DNA from: Variovorax sp. ZS18.2.2
Lineage (GTDB): Bacteria > Pseudomonadota > Gammaproteobacteria > Burkholderiales > Burkholderiaceae_C
Reading direction: 5' to 3'
Assembly (NCBI RefSeq): GCF_024701975.1
Contig: NZ_JANLNM010000012.1
Span: forward strand, 62,001-126,000
Length of the DNA: 64,000 nucleotides
The stretch's first letter is position 1, and each line of letters starts with the position of its first letter. Below, one piece after another: positions 55,804 to 63,151 of this stretch. Position numbers and translations under genes: made by a program. The notes below the pieces were generated by a model. That model was given only the letters and a program-made list of their open reading frames with translations, did no database searches and had not been told where the DNA came from.

Positions 55804-56130
55804 TCAAACCGACCCGCGTAGAACCGCCACAGCCACCTCGTAGGCAAGCTGCTCCGCTTCGCCGGTGCCAGGACTGTCACTCGGGACCACCTCGATTGCT
55901 TCGACCTCCAACGTCCCGTTCAACTCGTGATTCGCTCGGGCCACGCCGGCAAGAACCTCATCGCGATGAGCCGCTAGGTCGAATCTCGCGGTCGGACCTT
56001 CGCCTTCGCCCAAGAGTCGAATCATGTGTGGCCCCGGCGCCGGCGTCTTCCCGAACCGCAGGGAGACCAGGACCGCGGTCGGCCCACTGGTGCGCTGCGC
56101 GCGATACGAAACGGAGCGGTGGACGTTCAT
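55804..56130 (-). CDS. Cassette 18: second hypothetical protein
   Basis: 108 residues (MNVHRSVSYRAQRTSGPTAV onwards), soluble, with HRDEVLAGVARANHELNGTLEVEAIEVVPSDSPG in the C-terminal half. It lies 31 bases upstream of the 55281-55772 gene on the same strand without a site between, a two-gene cassette. No family recognised. Confidence 0.65.
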   Translation of the reverse strand: MNVHRSVSYRAQRTSGPTAVLVSLRFGKTPAPGPHMIRLLGEGEGPTARFDLAAHRDEVLAGVARANHELNGTLEVEAIEVVPSDSPGTGEAEQLAYEVAVAVLRGSV

Positions 56131-56177
56131 GAGGGTGATGCGGAGTGACTAACTGGCGCGAATCCTGCCATACCCGC

Positions 56178-56240
56178 GAAGGTCCGATCCTGGCCGACTG
56201 TAGCCGGTTGCGACCGGCGGAGCTTTGGGCTCAAGCCGGA
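56178..56240 (-). repeat. Cassette site 19
   Basis: On the minus strand: left arm GGCTTGAGCCCAAAGC, then CCGGTCGCAACCGGCTACAG, TCGGCCAGGATCGGACCTTC. Core 56191-56196. First clear left-pointing site. Confidence 0.88.
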
Positions 56241-56340
56241 AGTAGCCGCGACTCGACGAAACGCCGCCAAGCGGGCATTAATTTGGACTGAGGCCGGTGA
56301 CGAACGCTATCCTCTCCCTCCCAACCGAGGAGCTACTGAC

Positions 56341-56610
56341 ATGGGTGCTAGCAAGATTCGCTTTAACGATGTTCGCTATCGACAGGGATTCTTGGAAGTC
56401 ACCAATATTCACCCTGGTCACATCAACATCGAGACCTGGGAAATTCATCCTGATCTCGACATCTCCGAAAAGCAATTTGACAACAAAGCGATCACCGACG
56501 AGTGTGTAGTGGCGAACACGGAGATCGAGTTGAGCGTCGAGCAGGCAAAGTCATTGGTTGCAAGCCTCGAAGCCGCTATCGCGAATGCCTTAGAAAGCGG
56601 ACGTGGTTGA
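56341..56610 (+). CDS. Cassette 19: hypothetical protein, inverted relative to its sites
   Basis: 89 residues (MGASKIRFNDVRYRQGFLEV onwards) with a beta-rich first half and an amphipathic helix ELSVEQAKSLVASLEAAIANALESG at the end. It runs rightwards although the sites around it point left. The competing minus-strand frame (65 codons) looks much less protein-like. GAGGAGCTACTGAC precedes the ATG. Confidence 0.65.
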   Translation: MGASKIRFNDVRYRQGFLEVTNIHPGHINIETWEIHPDLDISEKQFDNKAITDECVVANTEIELSVEQAKSLVASLEAAIANALESGRG

Positions 56611-56611
56611 G

Positions 56612-56650
56612 CGGCAGGTAGTGGCCGACTGTAGCCGCTCGGCAGTACAA
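56612..56650 (-). repeat. Cassette site 20, left boundary of the first copy of the duplicated cassette
   Basis: TGGCCG at 56622-56627 followed by ACTGTAGCCGCTCGG. Identity with the second copy of the duplicated unit begins exactly at 56622; the bases just before differ. Confidence 0.88.
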
Positions 56651-56656
56651 CGCTTT

Positions 56657-57115
56657 CTAAGCTGGCACCACGGCAGAGATGCCGTCCGCAGCAGCCCGCT
56701 TTAGGAAATCAAAAAATCCCGACGAAACGCACACCTCATCAGACCCGGGGCCATGGACGAGGACGGTTCCGAATGTCGGTCCGTCGGCACAGGACAAGTA
56801 GAAGCGGAGGTCGGAACCATCGTCGGAAATGGGCACTAGGCTCGCGCAAAGTCCGTCACGTCGCCTCGTCAGTTGGGAGCGTAGGTCAGTCCAAATAGGC
56901 GGTTCGCCTTCGACGTAGGCTGGCACCAGCCCGTAGATCTCAACGCCTGGCAGAAGCGCAGCGCCGTACCTCAAGAGAAACGTACGGTACTCGGACGGAA
57001 AGGTCAGTTCGTGCTGATGCTCAACCTCCGAGATGAATTCTTCGGCGACCGGGCCTGAGAAGTCACCCTTTTCGAGAAGCGCCGCGACAGCTGCGGGGAA
57101 GTTCATTGTTGTCAT
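56657..57115 (-). CDS. Cassette 20: SUKH (SMI1/KNR4) protein, duplicated copy A
   Basis: 152 residues. SUKH signature ELTFPSEYRTFLLRYGAALLPGVEIYGLVP and later PISDDGSDLRFYLSCADGPTFGTVLV. Start MTTMNFPAAVAALL at 57115 (a second Met is three codons later). Identical at every base to the gene at 59143-59601, with identity reaching the two flanking site cores. Probable immunity protein. Confidence 0.85.
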   Translation of the reverse strand: MTTMNFPAAVAALLEKGDFSGPVAEEFISEVEHQHELTFPSEYRTFLLRYGAALLPGVEIYGLVPAYVEGEPPIWTDLRSQLTRRRDGLCASLVPISDDGSDLRFYLSCADGPTFGTVLVHGPGSDEVCVSSGFFDFLKRAAADGISAVVPA

Positions 57116-57151
57116 GCCAGGCGTTGAAGACGAATTGACGGGCTGTTGGGA

Positions 57152-57182
57152 ATGCCCGGTATTGGCCGCATTCTGCCTTCCG
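57152..57182 (-). repeat. Cassette site 21, right boundary of copy A
   Basis: Minus strand: GGCAGAATGCGGCCAATACC then GGGCATT. Core 57163-57168; identity with copy B stops at 57168, the last base of the core. Confidence 0.88.
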
Positions 57183-57204
57183 GTAGTCCCAGCCCCGCTG
57201 GGGG

Positions 57205-57612
57205 TCACCAACCAACGTGGGCAAAGCCTCCCTCATGATGAAAAACGGTGAGGCCGGAAATCTGAGGCCACATGAATACCACGTCTCCATCAAACATAAA
57301 CTGAGACGAAAGGTCCACCCTTTGACGCAGTTCTTGGACCGGGCAGCAAAGCAGTTCGCCGCTGATGAAACTCTCGTCGGTGATCACGATGACCTCACCC
57401 GGCGGGAAAAGCTTTCCGGCGAAGATCAAATCGAACAAGTCGGTCTTTCCGTACCGCGCCCCTGTCTCCTCCCAATCTGCGATGGTGAGGAATTTGTATG
57501 TGAGCCCTTCGCGCTCCGCGGCTTCAAGAATCGAGTCGGGCTCAAGGGTTGCACCGGGAAGTATCCGTTCCAGCAAGGTGCGAGGCAGTGACAAAGAGCT
57601 GTTCATCTTCAT
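57205..57612 (-). CDS. Cassette 21: hypothetical protein
   Basis: 135 residues (MKMNSSLSLPRTLLERILPG onwards), with EREGLTYKFLTIADWEETGARYGKTDLFDLIFAGKLFPPGEVIVITDESF. Soluble alpha/beta protein, no family recognised. ATG 57612 is preferred to the longer frame that approaches the site. Confidence 0.7.
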   Translation of the reverse strand: MKMNSSLSLPRTLLERILPGATLEPDSILEAAEREGLTYKFLTIADWEETGARYGKTDLFDLIFAGKLFPPGEVIVITDESFISGELLCCPVQELRQRVDLSSQFMFDGDVVFMWPQISGLTVFHHEGGFAHVGW

Positions 57613-57672
57613 GTTCAAGGCAGCTACCGATTGCGAATGTCCGCTTGAGAGCAAATTGGCCGGAGTCGGTGA

Positions 57673-57735
57673 ACGGCCGGTTCTGGCCGACTGTAGCCGG
57701 TCGTGCTGTCGTCTCGAGCGGGCCCGAAGCCGACC
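57673..57735 (-). repeat. Cassette site 22, full-length with both arms
   Basis: Minus strand: GGTCGGCTTCGGGCC (left arm), spacer, GACCGGCTACAGTCGGCC then AGAACCGGCCG. Core 57684-57689. The arms are mutually complementary at about 10 of 14 positions with mismatches, as in attC-like hairpins. Confidence 0.9.
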
Positions 57736-57767
57736 TTGGCGAACCGCGCAAAGCGGACGCTGAAAAA

Positions 57768-58421
57768 TTACTTCGGAGTTCCCACCTCAACTTGCCGAAT
57801 TGATGCGTTCAATATTTCAGGAGGAGGCTGTTGGTGATAGACACGGAGATTTCCCTGTTCGGCAGCAATCATCGCGCCAACCAATGCCCCTCCGATCGCG
57901 CCACCTGCAACAGACGCACCAGTTGCCGTTGGTGAATTCAACGCCAGTTGCATTCCAATTGCTACAGGATCTGGGGATTCTGGTTTACCGGTGCTCGCGG
58001 CCCGAGGCTTCACCTGGCCTAGGTAGACGTAGAGCTGTTTGTTCTGCACGGTCGCCATCGGGACAAACAATCCGCATGGCTGCTCAAAGACTTTCCCCAG
58101 CGCCGGGCGCTGGTCATCGGCCGAAACCGCAACAGCTTCGTAACTGAAGCATCCGGAGGGGCCTCGAAAGTAGGTTCCCTCCGAGCTTTCGTATTCAGCG
58201 ACATATCGTCCCGAAGCTATGGTCCCTCGAAAGGTAATGGGCCGGAATGGTGCCTCTTGGTATGTCCACTCCACGGACTTTGCAAGAACTAGCTCACCTG
58301 GTGGGTCAGGCCTGCGTAGAGCAGCGGGATTGACGCCAGAACAAGCTGCTGTCAGGGTCACTAGCATGCTCACACATGCGCCACGCCGTACTGAGAGGGG
58401 AATATGGAGAGTTACAGACAC
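57768..58421 (-). CDS. Cassette 22: exported lipoprotein
   Basis: 217 residues. N-terminus VTLHIPLSVRRGACVSMLVT with lipobox LTAAC. The mature part includes EGTYFRGPSGCFSYEAVAVSADD and a Gly-zipper-like stretch GASVAGGAIGGALVGAMIAAEQG, typical of surface or envelope lipoproteins. Start uncertain: GTG 58421 gives a good signal peptide, while the open frame begins at 58493 inside the site. Confidence 0.65.
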   Translation of the reverse strand: MSVTLHIPLSVRRGACVSMLVTLTAACSGVNPAALRRPDPPGELVLAKSVEWTYQEAPFRPITFRGTIASGRYVAEYESSEGTYFRGPSGCFSYEAVAVSADDQRPALGKVFEQPCGLFVPMATVQNKQLYVYLGQVKPRAASTGKPESPDPVAIGMQLALNSPTATGASVAGGAIGGALVGAMIAAEQGNLRVYHQQPPPEILNASIRQVEVGTPK

Positions 58422-58465
58422 CAGAATTGACCGTATCGCTTGTTGAAGCTTTGGGGTTGAAGTTC

Positions 58466-58491
58466 TAAGGCCGCTATTGGCCGAAAGCGCC
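58466..58491 (-). repeat. Cassette site 23 (diverged)
   Basis: Minus strand GCGCTTTCGGCCAATAGCGG then CCTTAG. Core 58478-58483. The GGCTACAG part is replaced. Confidence 0.65.
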
Positions 58492-58546
58492 AAGAGTCAA
58501 TACTGTGCCAAGGGACCTCTAAGCTCCCAAGGCGGCATTTCGGCCC

Positions 58547-59047
58547 TCAGCGATGGCATTGTTCAAGAATTCCTCTGACTTGATCTTCACGCCCCTCCTC
58601 CATGCCTAAACGCCATGGGTAGGAGGTCTTGTAGGTACCCGGGGGCGCCTCTGGATCGGGGACCACATGAAAGATCATCCGCTTTCCCTCCAGGTCATTC
58701 CGCAGTTGCCCGGTCATGAAGAACCCACCTCCAAAACGGAACTGAATGCTGCTCGGAGGAGCGCGATCTTTGGAATAGATAACCGTCTCAATCTTTACGG
58801 TCGCCTCAACCGAAGTACAGAGATCAAGACTCGTAGCATCTGGGTCAAATGGCTGACATGCTCCGGCGATTTCTTGCGACCGTACCAAACGAAAGTCGCT
58901 GCTGATGCCGATTGCGACAAGTGTGGCACGGCAAAGAACCTCCTCGCTGCTTGCGTGCGGCGGAGGGAGGATGGCAAATGCAGATGAAGTGACTACCGCG
59001 ACGAGGGCTACCAACGCGCTCTTGGAGAAGCTAAGCATTGTCTTCAT
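58547..59047 (-). CDS. Cassette 23: exported hypothetical protein
   Basis: 166 residues with a clear signal peptide (MKTMLSFSKSALVALVAVVT ending SSAFA). Mature part with cysteines in EEVLCRATLV, GACQPFD and DLCTSVEATVKIE and a C-terminal EDQVRGILEQCHR, so disulfides are likely. A periplasmic protein; no family recognised. Confidence 0.75.
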   Translation of the reverse strand: MKTMLSFSKSALVALVAVVTSSAFAILPPPHASSEEVLCRATLVAIGISSDFRLVRSQEIAGACQPFDPDATSLDLCTSVEATVKIETVIYSKDRAPPSSIQFRFGGGFFMTGQLRNDLEGKRMIFHVVPDPEAPPGTYKTSYPWRLGMEEGREDQVRGILEQCHR

Positions 59048-59093
59048 CTTGGATGACTGTAAACGGGGTACCCGAGAAATTGGGCGAATCAGT

Positions 59094-59125
59094 CGAACGT
59101 CAGGTTCTGGCCGACTGTAGCCGCT
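59094..59125 (-). repeat. Cassette site 24, left boundary of duplicate copy B
   Basis: TGGCCG 59108-59113 then ACTGTAGCCGCTCGG, identical to site 20 from the core onwards; the preceding arm (CGAACGTCAGGTTC) differs from that of site 20. Confidence 0.88.
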
Positions 59126-59654
59126 CGGCAGTACAACGCTTTCTAAGCTGGCACCACGGCAGAGATGCCGTCCGCAGCAGCCCGCTTTAGGAAATCAAAA
59201 AATCCCGACGAAACGCACACCTCATCAGACCCGGGGCCATGGACGAGGACGGTTCCGAATGTCGGTCCGTCGGCACAGGACAAGTAGAAGCGGAGGTCGG
59301 AACCATCGTCGGAAATGGGCACTAGGCTCGCGCAAAGTCCGTCACGTCGCCTCGTCAGTTGGGAGCGTAGGTCAGTCCAAATAGGCGGTTCGCCTTCGAC
59401 GTAGGCTGGCACCAGCCCGTAGATCTCAACGCCTGGCAGAAGCGCAGCGCCGTACCTCAAGAGAAACGTACGGTACTCGGACGGAAAGGTCAGTTCGTGC
59501 TGATGCTCAACCTCCGAGATGAATTCTTCGGCGACCGGGCCTGAGAAGTCACCCTTTTCGAGAAGCGCCGCGACAGCTGCGGGGAAGTTCATTGTTGTCA
59601 TGCCAGGCGTTGAAGACGAATTGACGGGCTGTTGGGAATGCCCGGTATTGGCCG
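59108..59654. repeat. Exact duplicated cassette, copy B (copy A at 56622-57168)
   Basis: 547 bases identical by eye to 56622-57168, offset 2486. Both copies begin with the TGGCCG core of one site and end with the TGGCCG core of the next; flanking bases differ at once on both sides. The copies are separated by three cassettes. Confidence 0.9.
59143..59601 (-). CDS. Cassette 24: SUKH (SMI1/KNR4) protein, duplicated copy B
   Basis: Base-for-base identical to the gene at 56657-57115, 152 residues. The lack of any difference means that the duplication is recent or maintained by gene conversion. See copy A for motifs. Confidence 0.85.
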   Translation of the reverse strand: MTTMNFPAAVAALLEKGDFSGPVAEEFISEVEHQHELTFPSEYRTFLLRYGAALLPGVEIYGLVPAYVEGEPPIWTDLRSQLTRRRDGLCASLVPISDDGSDLRFYLSCADGPTFGTVLVHGPGSDEVCVSSGFFDFLKRAAADGISAVVPA

Positions 59655-59693
59655 ACTGTAGCCTGTCGCGCCGCCGTCGTGAACGGGCCCAAA
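59637..59693 (-). repeat. Cassette site 25, right boundary of copy B
   Basis: Minus strand: GGTCCACTTTGGGCCC (left arm), then ACAGGCTACAGTCGGCCAAT and ACCGGGCATTC. Core 59649-59654. Beyond the core the sequence differs completely from site 21. Confidence 0.9.
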
Positions 59694-59722
59694 GTGGACC
59701 GTCGATGCCACCGCCATCGCTA

Positions 59723-60073
59723 TCAAATTGCGGGCGACATGAACGCAACTCGAAGAGTTGCTCCGTATTGAAGTGCCGCTTGGAGGATCTCCGGCGGCAC
59801 ATGAAAATCTGCCCAGTTGCGCAACGTGTGAATGCTGATGGCGAGCTCGACTGCACGGTATCTTCCCGGTATTACCTCAGCAATCCAACGGAGACTCGCG
59901 CTCACATCATCCAGTTTGCAATCGACTACGCGATAGATTTCTCGGGGACTTGGACCCGGGGTGGCACCGCCCCTTAGATGAAGGAATTTTTCGCCAAACA
60001 GTTTGTATGCGGCATCGTGCAGACCACGCACCACGACCATATACGAAACGACATCTGCAAAAGAACTGCTCAT
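59723..60073 (-). CDS. Cassette 25: hypothetical protein
   Basis: 116 residues (MSSSFADVVSYMVVVRGLHD onwards), soluble alpha/beta, with KLDDVSASLRWIAEVIPGRYRAVELAISI in the middle. No family recognised. Confidence 0.7.
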   Translation of the reverse strand: MSSSFADVVSYMVVVRGLHDAAYKLFGEKFLHLRGGATPGPSPREIYRVVDCKLDDVSASLRWIAEVIPGRYRAVELAISIHTLRNWADFHVPPEILQAALQYGATLRVAFMSPAI

Positions 60074-60111
60074 CTTCTTGGCACCTAGTTACGTTCAATG
60101 CGTCCCGCTGT

Positions 60112-60201
60112 GAATGTCCGGTTGTGGCCGACTGTAGCCCCACGCAAGGTCGGCGCAAACGGCCCAATGCAGTCTCCCGCCTTGCCCCAGAGCAGTCATT
60201 C
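60112..60201 (-). repeat. Cassette site 26, composite of two opposed sites
   Basis: Core TGGCCGACTGTAGCC at 60125-60139 (left-pointing) is followed by GGTCGGCGCAAACGGCCC and, from 60165, ATGCAGTCTCCCGCCTTGCC then CCAGAGCAGTCATTC. The second part equals the site 18 variant. Two sites seem to be joined tail to tail. Confidence 0.75.
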
Positions 60202-60244
60202 AACCCGTGCGCCTCTCGGTTGAGTCCTGTAAAAACGTGTTTGG

Positions 60245-60661
60245 CTACCACCTGGAAAACTGAACAGCAAGCGACAAGCGCGCGGAAACTTCGAAGGCCC
60301 GGCAAAGATCGTGGAGGCAGAGATAGCGCCAACCATTGCCCGCCCCCCACTTAGCCTGCACCTGGTTGAGGCCGGCATCAAAATCAAAGTCGGGGCCTTC
60401 TTCTGGTGCTAGGCCTCCCAGTTGGGCGCAAAGCTCATCTCGGTAGGCTTGAACTGACGGGTGAAGGAGCGCCGCATCGACGTGCGTAATCTCGAATTCG
60501 TTGAGCGGTGCGGCAATTAGCGCCTCGAGACGTGCAAAGGCTTCAACGACAACAGCATCATTCCCGAGATATTCACGCAAACCAATCGCAACGCCACTGA
60601 GGGCAGAGCAACTCTTGTCACCCCCGCTGAAGTCGCCACACATGACATCGATTCCGCTCAT
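60245..60661 (-). CDS. Cassette 26: hypothetical protein
   Basis: 138 residues (MSGIDVMCGDFSGGDKSCSA onwards), soluble, acidic: AEEGPDFDFDAGLNQVQ-like acidic middle (PEEGPDFDFDAGLNQVQAKW) and AGNGWRYLCLHDLCRAFEVS near the end. No family recognised; immunity-like size and charge. Confidence 0.7.
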   Translation of the reverse strand: MSGIDVMCGDFSGGDKSCSALSGVAIGLREYLGNDAVVVEAFARLEALIAAPLNEFEITHVDAALLHPSVQAYRDELCAQLGGLAPEEGPDFDFDAGLNQVQAKWGAGNGWRYLCLHDLCRAFEVSARLSLAVQFSRW

Positions 60662-60919
60662 GTCAATCCTTCATTGTCTACACCGTTAGTTGAACGACCG
60701 CGCCGGGTTTCACGAGAAATATGGATAACCCATTGGCAGTAGATCATTTCCATAACTTGGTCAGTGTGCACGCGCTTCAGTTTCGGCTATTAGGTCTTCG
60801 TGCTCGGAAACAAAAATCACGTCAGCCATCCCTTCCGTTGCGAGTCGACTGGGTGTGTAGGTCTCGGGCCACAGGTGACTGCAGGACCCTGCTGACTGAA
60901 ACTGGAGCGACGTATCGAA
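60662..60919. other. Gene-free stretch within a cassette
   Basis: About 260 bases between the start at 60661 and site 27. Only short frames occur, and the longest (73 codons on the plus strand) runs through the site core. It could be a long leader of the gene at 60245-60661 or the remains of a lost gene. Confidence 0.4.
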
Positions 60920-60981
60920 GGTCCGGAATTGGCCGACTGTAGCCAGTCATGCAGCCGTCGTGACTGGGCTCGCGGCGGACA
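60920..60981 (-). repeat. Cassette site 27
   Basis: Minus strand: GTCCGCCGCGAGCCCAGTC (left arm), then TGACTGGCTACAGTCGGCCA and ATTCCGGAC. Core 60930-60935. Confidence 0.88.
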
Positions 60982-60991
60982 TGCGATGTGA

Positions 60992-61381
60992 TCAGATCCA
61001 CTGCCGCTCATAGGCTGCGACGTGCTCAGGAAACAACGTCTCATACGCCGGGTAGGCAATGCCCAAGACGTTTACCTCGATGCTATCGGGGCCGTCGTCG
61101 TAATCCATGATGCCTACGCCAGCACAGACGAGGACCGTTTGGTCTTCTATTCGAACTGTCAGGACAAGGTGGGTCTGGTCAGCGTGATTCGAAATGCATT
61201 CGGCACGGATAGTCGAGTACCCAGGGGCCGGCCGAAACATGCCAGACGCAACGCCCATCGGAGGGTCGCCCAACTCTAAGCTGGAGTATCCCACCAGCAC
61301 CTCGTGCGCATAAATTGAGAACATTGGCATGTAGGTCCCTAGTCTTTCTGCGATGCCCGCTTCTGGGCCGGTGGCTGACAT
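60992..61381 (-). CDS. Cassette 27: hypothetical protein
   Basis: 129 residues. Conserved-looking segment MFSIYAHEVLVGYSSLELGDPPMGVASGMFRPAPGY, a motif I associate with small cytoplasmic proteins near toxin-immunity loci; function unknown. ATG 61381 lies ten bases after the upstream gene's stop, so it shares a cassette and transcript with it. Confidence 0.7.
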   Translation of the reverse strand: MSATGPEAGIAERLGTYMPMFSIYAHEVLVGYSSLELGDPPMGVASGMFRPAPGYSTIRAECISNHADQTHLVLTVRIEDQTVLVCAGVGIMDYDDGPDSIEVNVLGIAYPAYETLFPEHVAAYERQWI

Positions 61382-61391
61382 TTCTTGATGC

Positions 61392-61853
61392 TTAGTTGGC
61401 GGGTTGAACCGCGTCCTTCGGCAACCAATAAGCGCGTTTCGGCGGCGGGTCCCCAATCTTCATCATGCTGCTGCCGGGACCAGCGTCGAACACAGTAGCT
61501 AGTGCGTTCTTTTGCACTCTCGTGCAGTGAGCTATCGCCTCCCCGACCGTCGCTACACTGGCCTTTGCACGCAGGCGGTCGAGCAACACTTTGTCGTCCC
61601 CGGCGAGTCCAGGCTCACCAGTTGTTGGCGAAATGTTTGAGGTGCCTTTTGTGGCAACCAAGACGCCAATCATCAATACGACGAAATTAACGTACTCGGC
61701 CTGTGCAGGGGATTCGCACCCATAGTAGATATCGACCGGCCCGCCCTTGGTCAGAACACGTGAGCCGCTTGAGCAAGCGACTTTCGAGCAATTCTCGACA
61801 GCATGCGCTTGCAGAGCAAGTGCAGCGAGCGCGGCGATAAAGAATTTCTTCAT
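61392..61853 (-). CDS. Cassette 27: exported hypothetical protein
   Basis: 153 residues with signal peptide MKKFFIAALAALALQAHA. The mature part has cysteines (NCSKVACSSGSR, YYGCESPAQAEY) and a helical region AEYVNFVVLMIGVLVATKG that could be a second membrane segment. Coupled with the gene at 60992-61381 in a two-gene cassette; one exported and one cytoplasmic product. Confidence 0.7.
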   Translation of the reverse strand: MKKFFIAALAALALQAHAVENCSKVACSSGSRVLTKGGPVDIYYGCESPAQAEYVNFVVLMIGVLVATKGTSNISPTTGEPGLAGDDKVLLDRLRAKASVATVGEAIAHCTRVQKNALATVFDAGPGSSMMKIGDPPPKRAYWLPKDAVQPAN

Positions 61854-62031
61854 GAGTTTCGGTGTTCGCATTTGACCCGGTGGCAAAAGAGACAAGCGGT
61901 CCTTAGGGATTGTTGGTCCTAGTCCGGTTCATTTGCACGCGCTTCGGTGAGATGCAGGTCCAACTCGGCCTGAACGTGTTGCAAGGACGCTGCAAGCGTC
62001 TGCTGTGCGGCGAATTGGAAGGCGGCAGCGA

Positions 62032-62070
62032 ATGACTGGTTCTGGCCGACTGCAGCTACCCAACGTAAAC
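62032..62070 (-). repeat. Cassette site 28
   Basis: Minus strand: ACGTTGGGTAGCTGCAGTCG then GCCAGAACCAGTCATTCG. Core 62044-62049. Confidence 0.85.
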
Positions 62071-62622
62071 CGGACCCTCCGGCGCAAGGGTGAAAAGATT
62101 TCGACCAAACGGCTTTCGACTCTCCAACTCCACTCTTGAGATAAAGGATTCAATCTTCTCGCTGACCAAGGCCGAACAGTCCTCTGCAAAGATGACTGCA
62201 GAATCTCTTTCTGAGATAAGCGCACAAAGGCTATCGGAGCCTAGTTGCTCCGAAAACCACTGGTAGAAACCGTTGTGAAAAATAGCGGCCGAGGCTAACC
62301 AATGACCATCCAAAAATATAGCCTTGCCGCCGTCGTCAAATTCGCCCACACCGACCTTCAGTTGTCCGCCTGAGAGCTGGGCACCAAGATTCCCCATCGC
62401 CTTCGCCCAAGCCTCATCGTCAGATATCCCAGATTTCTCAAGCTCATTTGGCGTCACGTTGCGCACCGCTGACCCCAAGTCCAGAGAGAGCATCACGATG
62501 AGGTTAGGTCCAAGATCAAGATAGCTACATGCCCCCTCACCAAGCTGGATGAGATAGCTGCGGGGTACCACGGAGGGGAAAAGAGCGTCTACATCGAGCA
62601 TGATTGCTAAAGGGTTGAGCAT
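62056..62622 (-). CDS. Cassette 28: DUF1444-like protein
   Basis: 188 residues from ATG 62622. The segment RNVTPNELEKSGISDDEAWAKAMGNL resembles DUF1444 (YtpQ-like) proteins, which are small cytoplasmic proteins of unknown function often near immunity genes. Its stop codon lies inside site 28. Similarity judged by eye. Confidence 0.65.
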   Translation of the reverse strand: MLNPLAIMLDVDALFPSVVPRSYLIQLGEGACSYLDLGPNLIVMLSLDLGSAVRNVTPNELEKSGISDDEAWAKAMGNLGAQLSGGQLKVGVGEFDDGGKAIFLDGHWLASAAIFHNGFYQWFSEQLGSDSLCALISERDSAVIFAEDCSALVSEKIESFISRVELESRKPFGRNLFTLAPEGPVYVG

Positions 62623-62766
62623 GGATGACTTGAGGTCCGCAGCAAGAGGCGGCGGGGTAGAGCCTACGTCGAAGATCCAGTTCAGGCTGCCGCCGCACAC
62701 CGATTGTTGTCCTGGCTTCAGTCAGTGCGCACACGCTCACGATGGCTTAGTTGGGAGACAGCGACA

Positions 62767-62796
62767 AAGGTCGGCTTCTGGCCGGGTTCTGCCTCT
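62767..62796 (-). repeat. Cassette site 29
   Basis: Minus strand: TAGAGGCAGAACCCGGCCAG then AAGCCGACCT. Core 62779-62784. GGCAGAA subgroup. Confidence 0.75.
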
Positions 62797-63115
62797 AGAG
62801 CTCGAACGTTCCCTTGAACTGCTCAGGCCAAACGACCACGTACTTCTCGCTCGCCTTTAGGCGCTTTACGACCAGCGCTTCCTTCAGCACTCCGCGAAGC
62901 TTAAGGAAGGCGTAGACGCGCTCCAAAACTGGCCCCCACGTGCCCGTTGGATAGATGAAGATGTTGAACCGACCTTGGCCGATGTCGTGGCCATCGACCT
63001 CAGCGAAGCTGTTCTGAGAGAAGGCCTGCACGAGTGTTTCCTCCACATGTAGCAGCGCGTCGAGGCTCGTGGACGCAGTTATGGGAAGCTGGACGATGAG
63101 CTGATTGCGAGGCAT
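62795..63115 (-). CDS. Cassette 29: hypothetical protein
   Basis: 106 residues: PRNQLIVQLPITASTSLDAL, then EVDGHDIGQGRFNIFIYPTG and VVKRLKASEKYVVVWPEQFKG. Ferredoxin-like alpha/beta layout; looks like a conserved small family of unknown function. ATG 63115 lies 50 bases after the last site's core. Last gene of the array. Confidence 0.75.
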   Translation of the reverse strand: MPRNQLIVQLPITASTSLDALLHVEETLVQAFSQNSFAEVDGHDIGQGRFNIFIYPTGTWGPVLERVYAFLKLRGVLKEALVVKRLKASEKYVVVWPEQFKGTFEL

Positions 63116-63151
63116 GCGAAGGATAATTGTGTGCGAACTGGCGGCTCGGGT

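Noticed and set aside
60721..60942. 73-codon plus-strand ORF between sites 26 and 27
   Set aside because: Runs into the site 27 core, lacks an RBS and has a basic, low-complexity translation.
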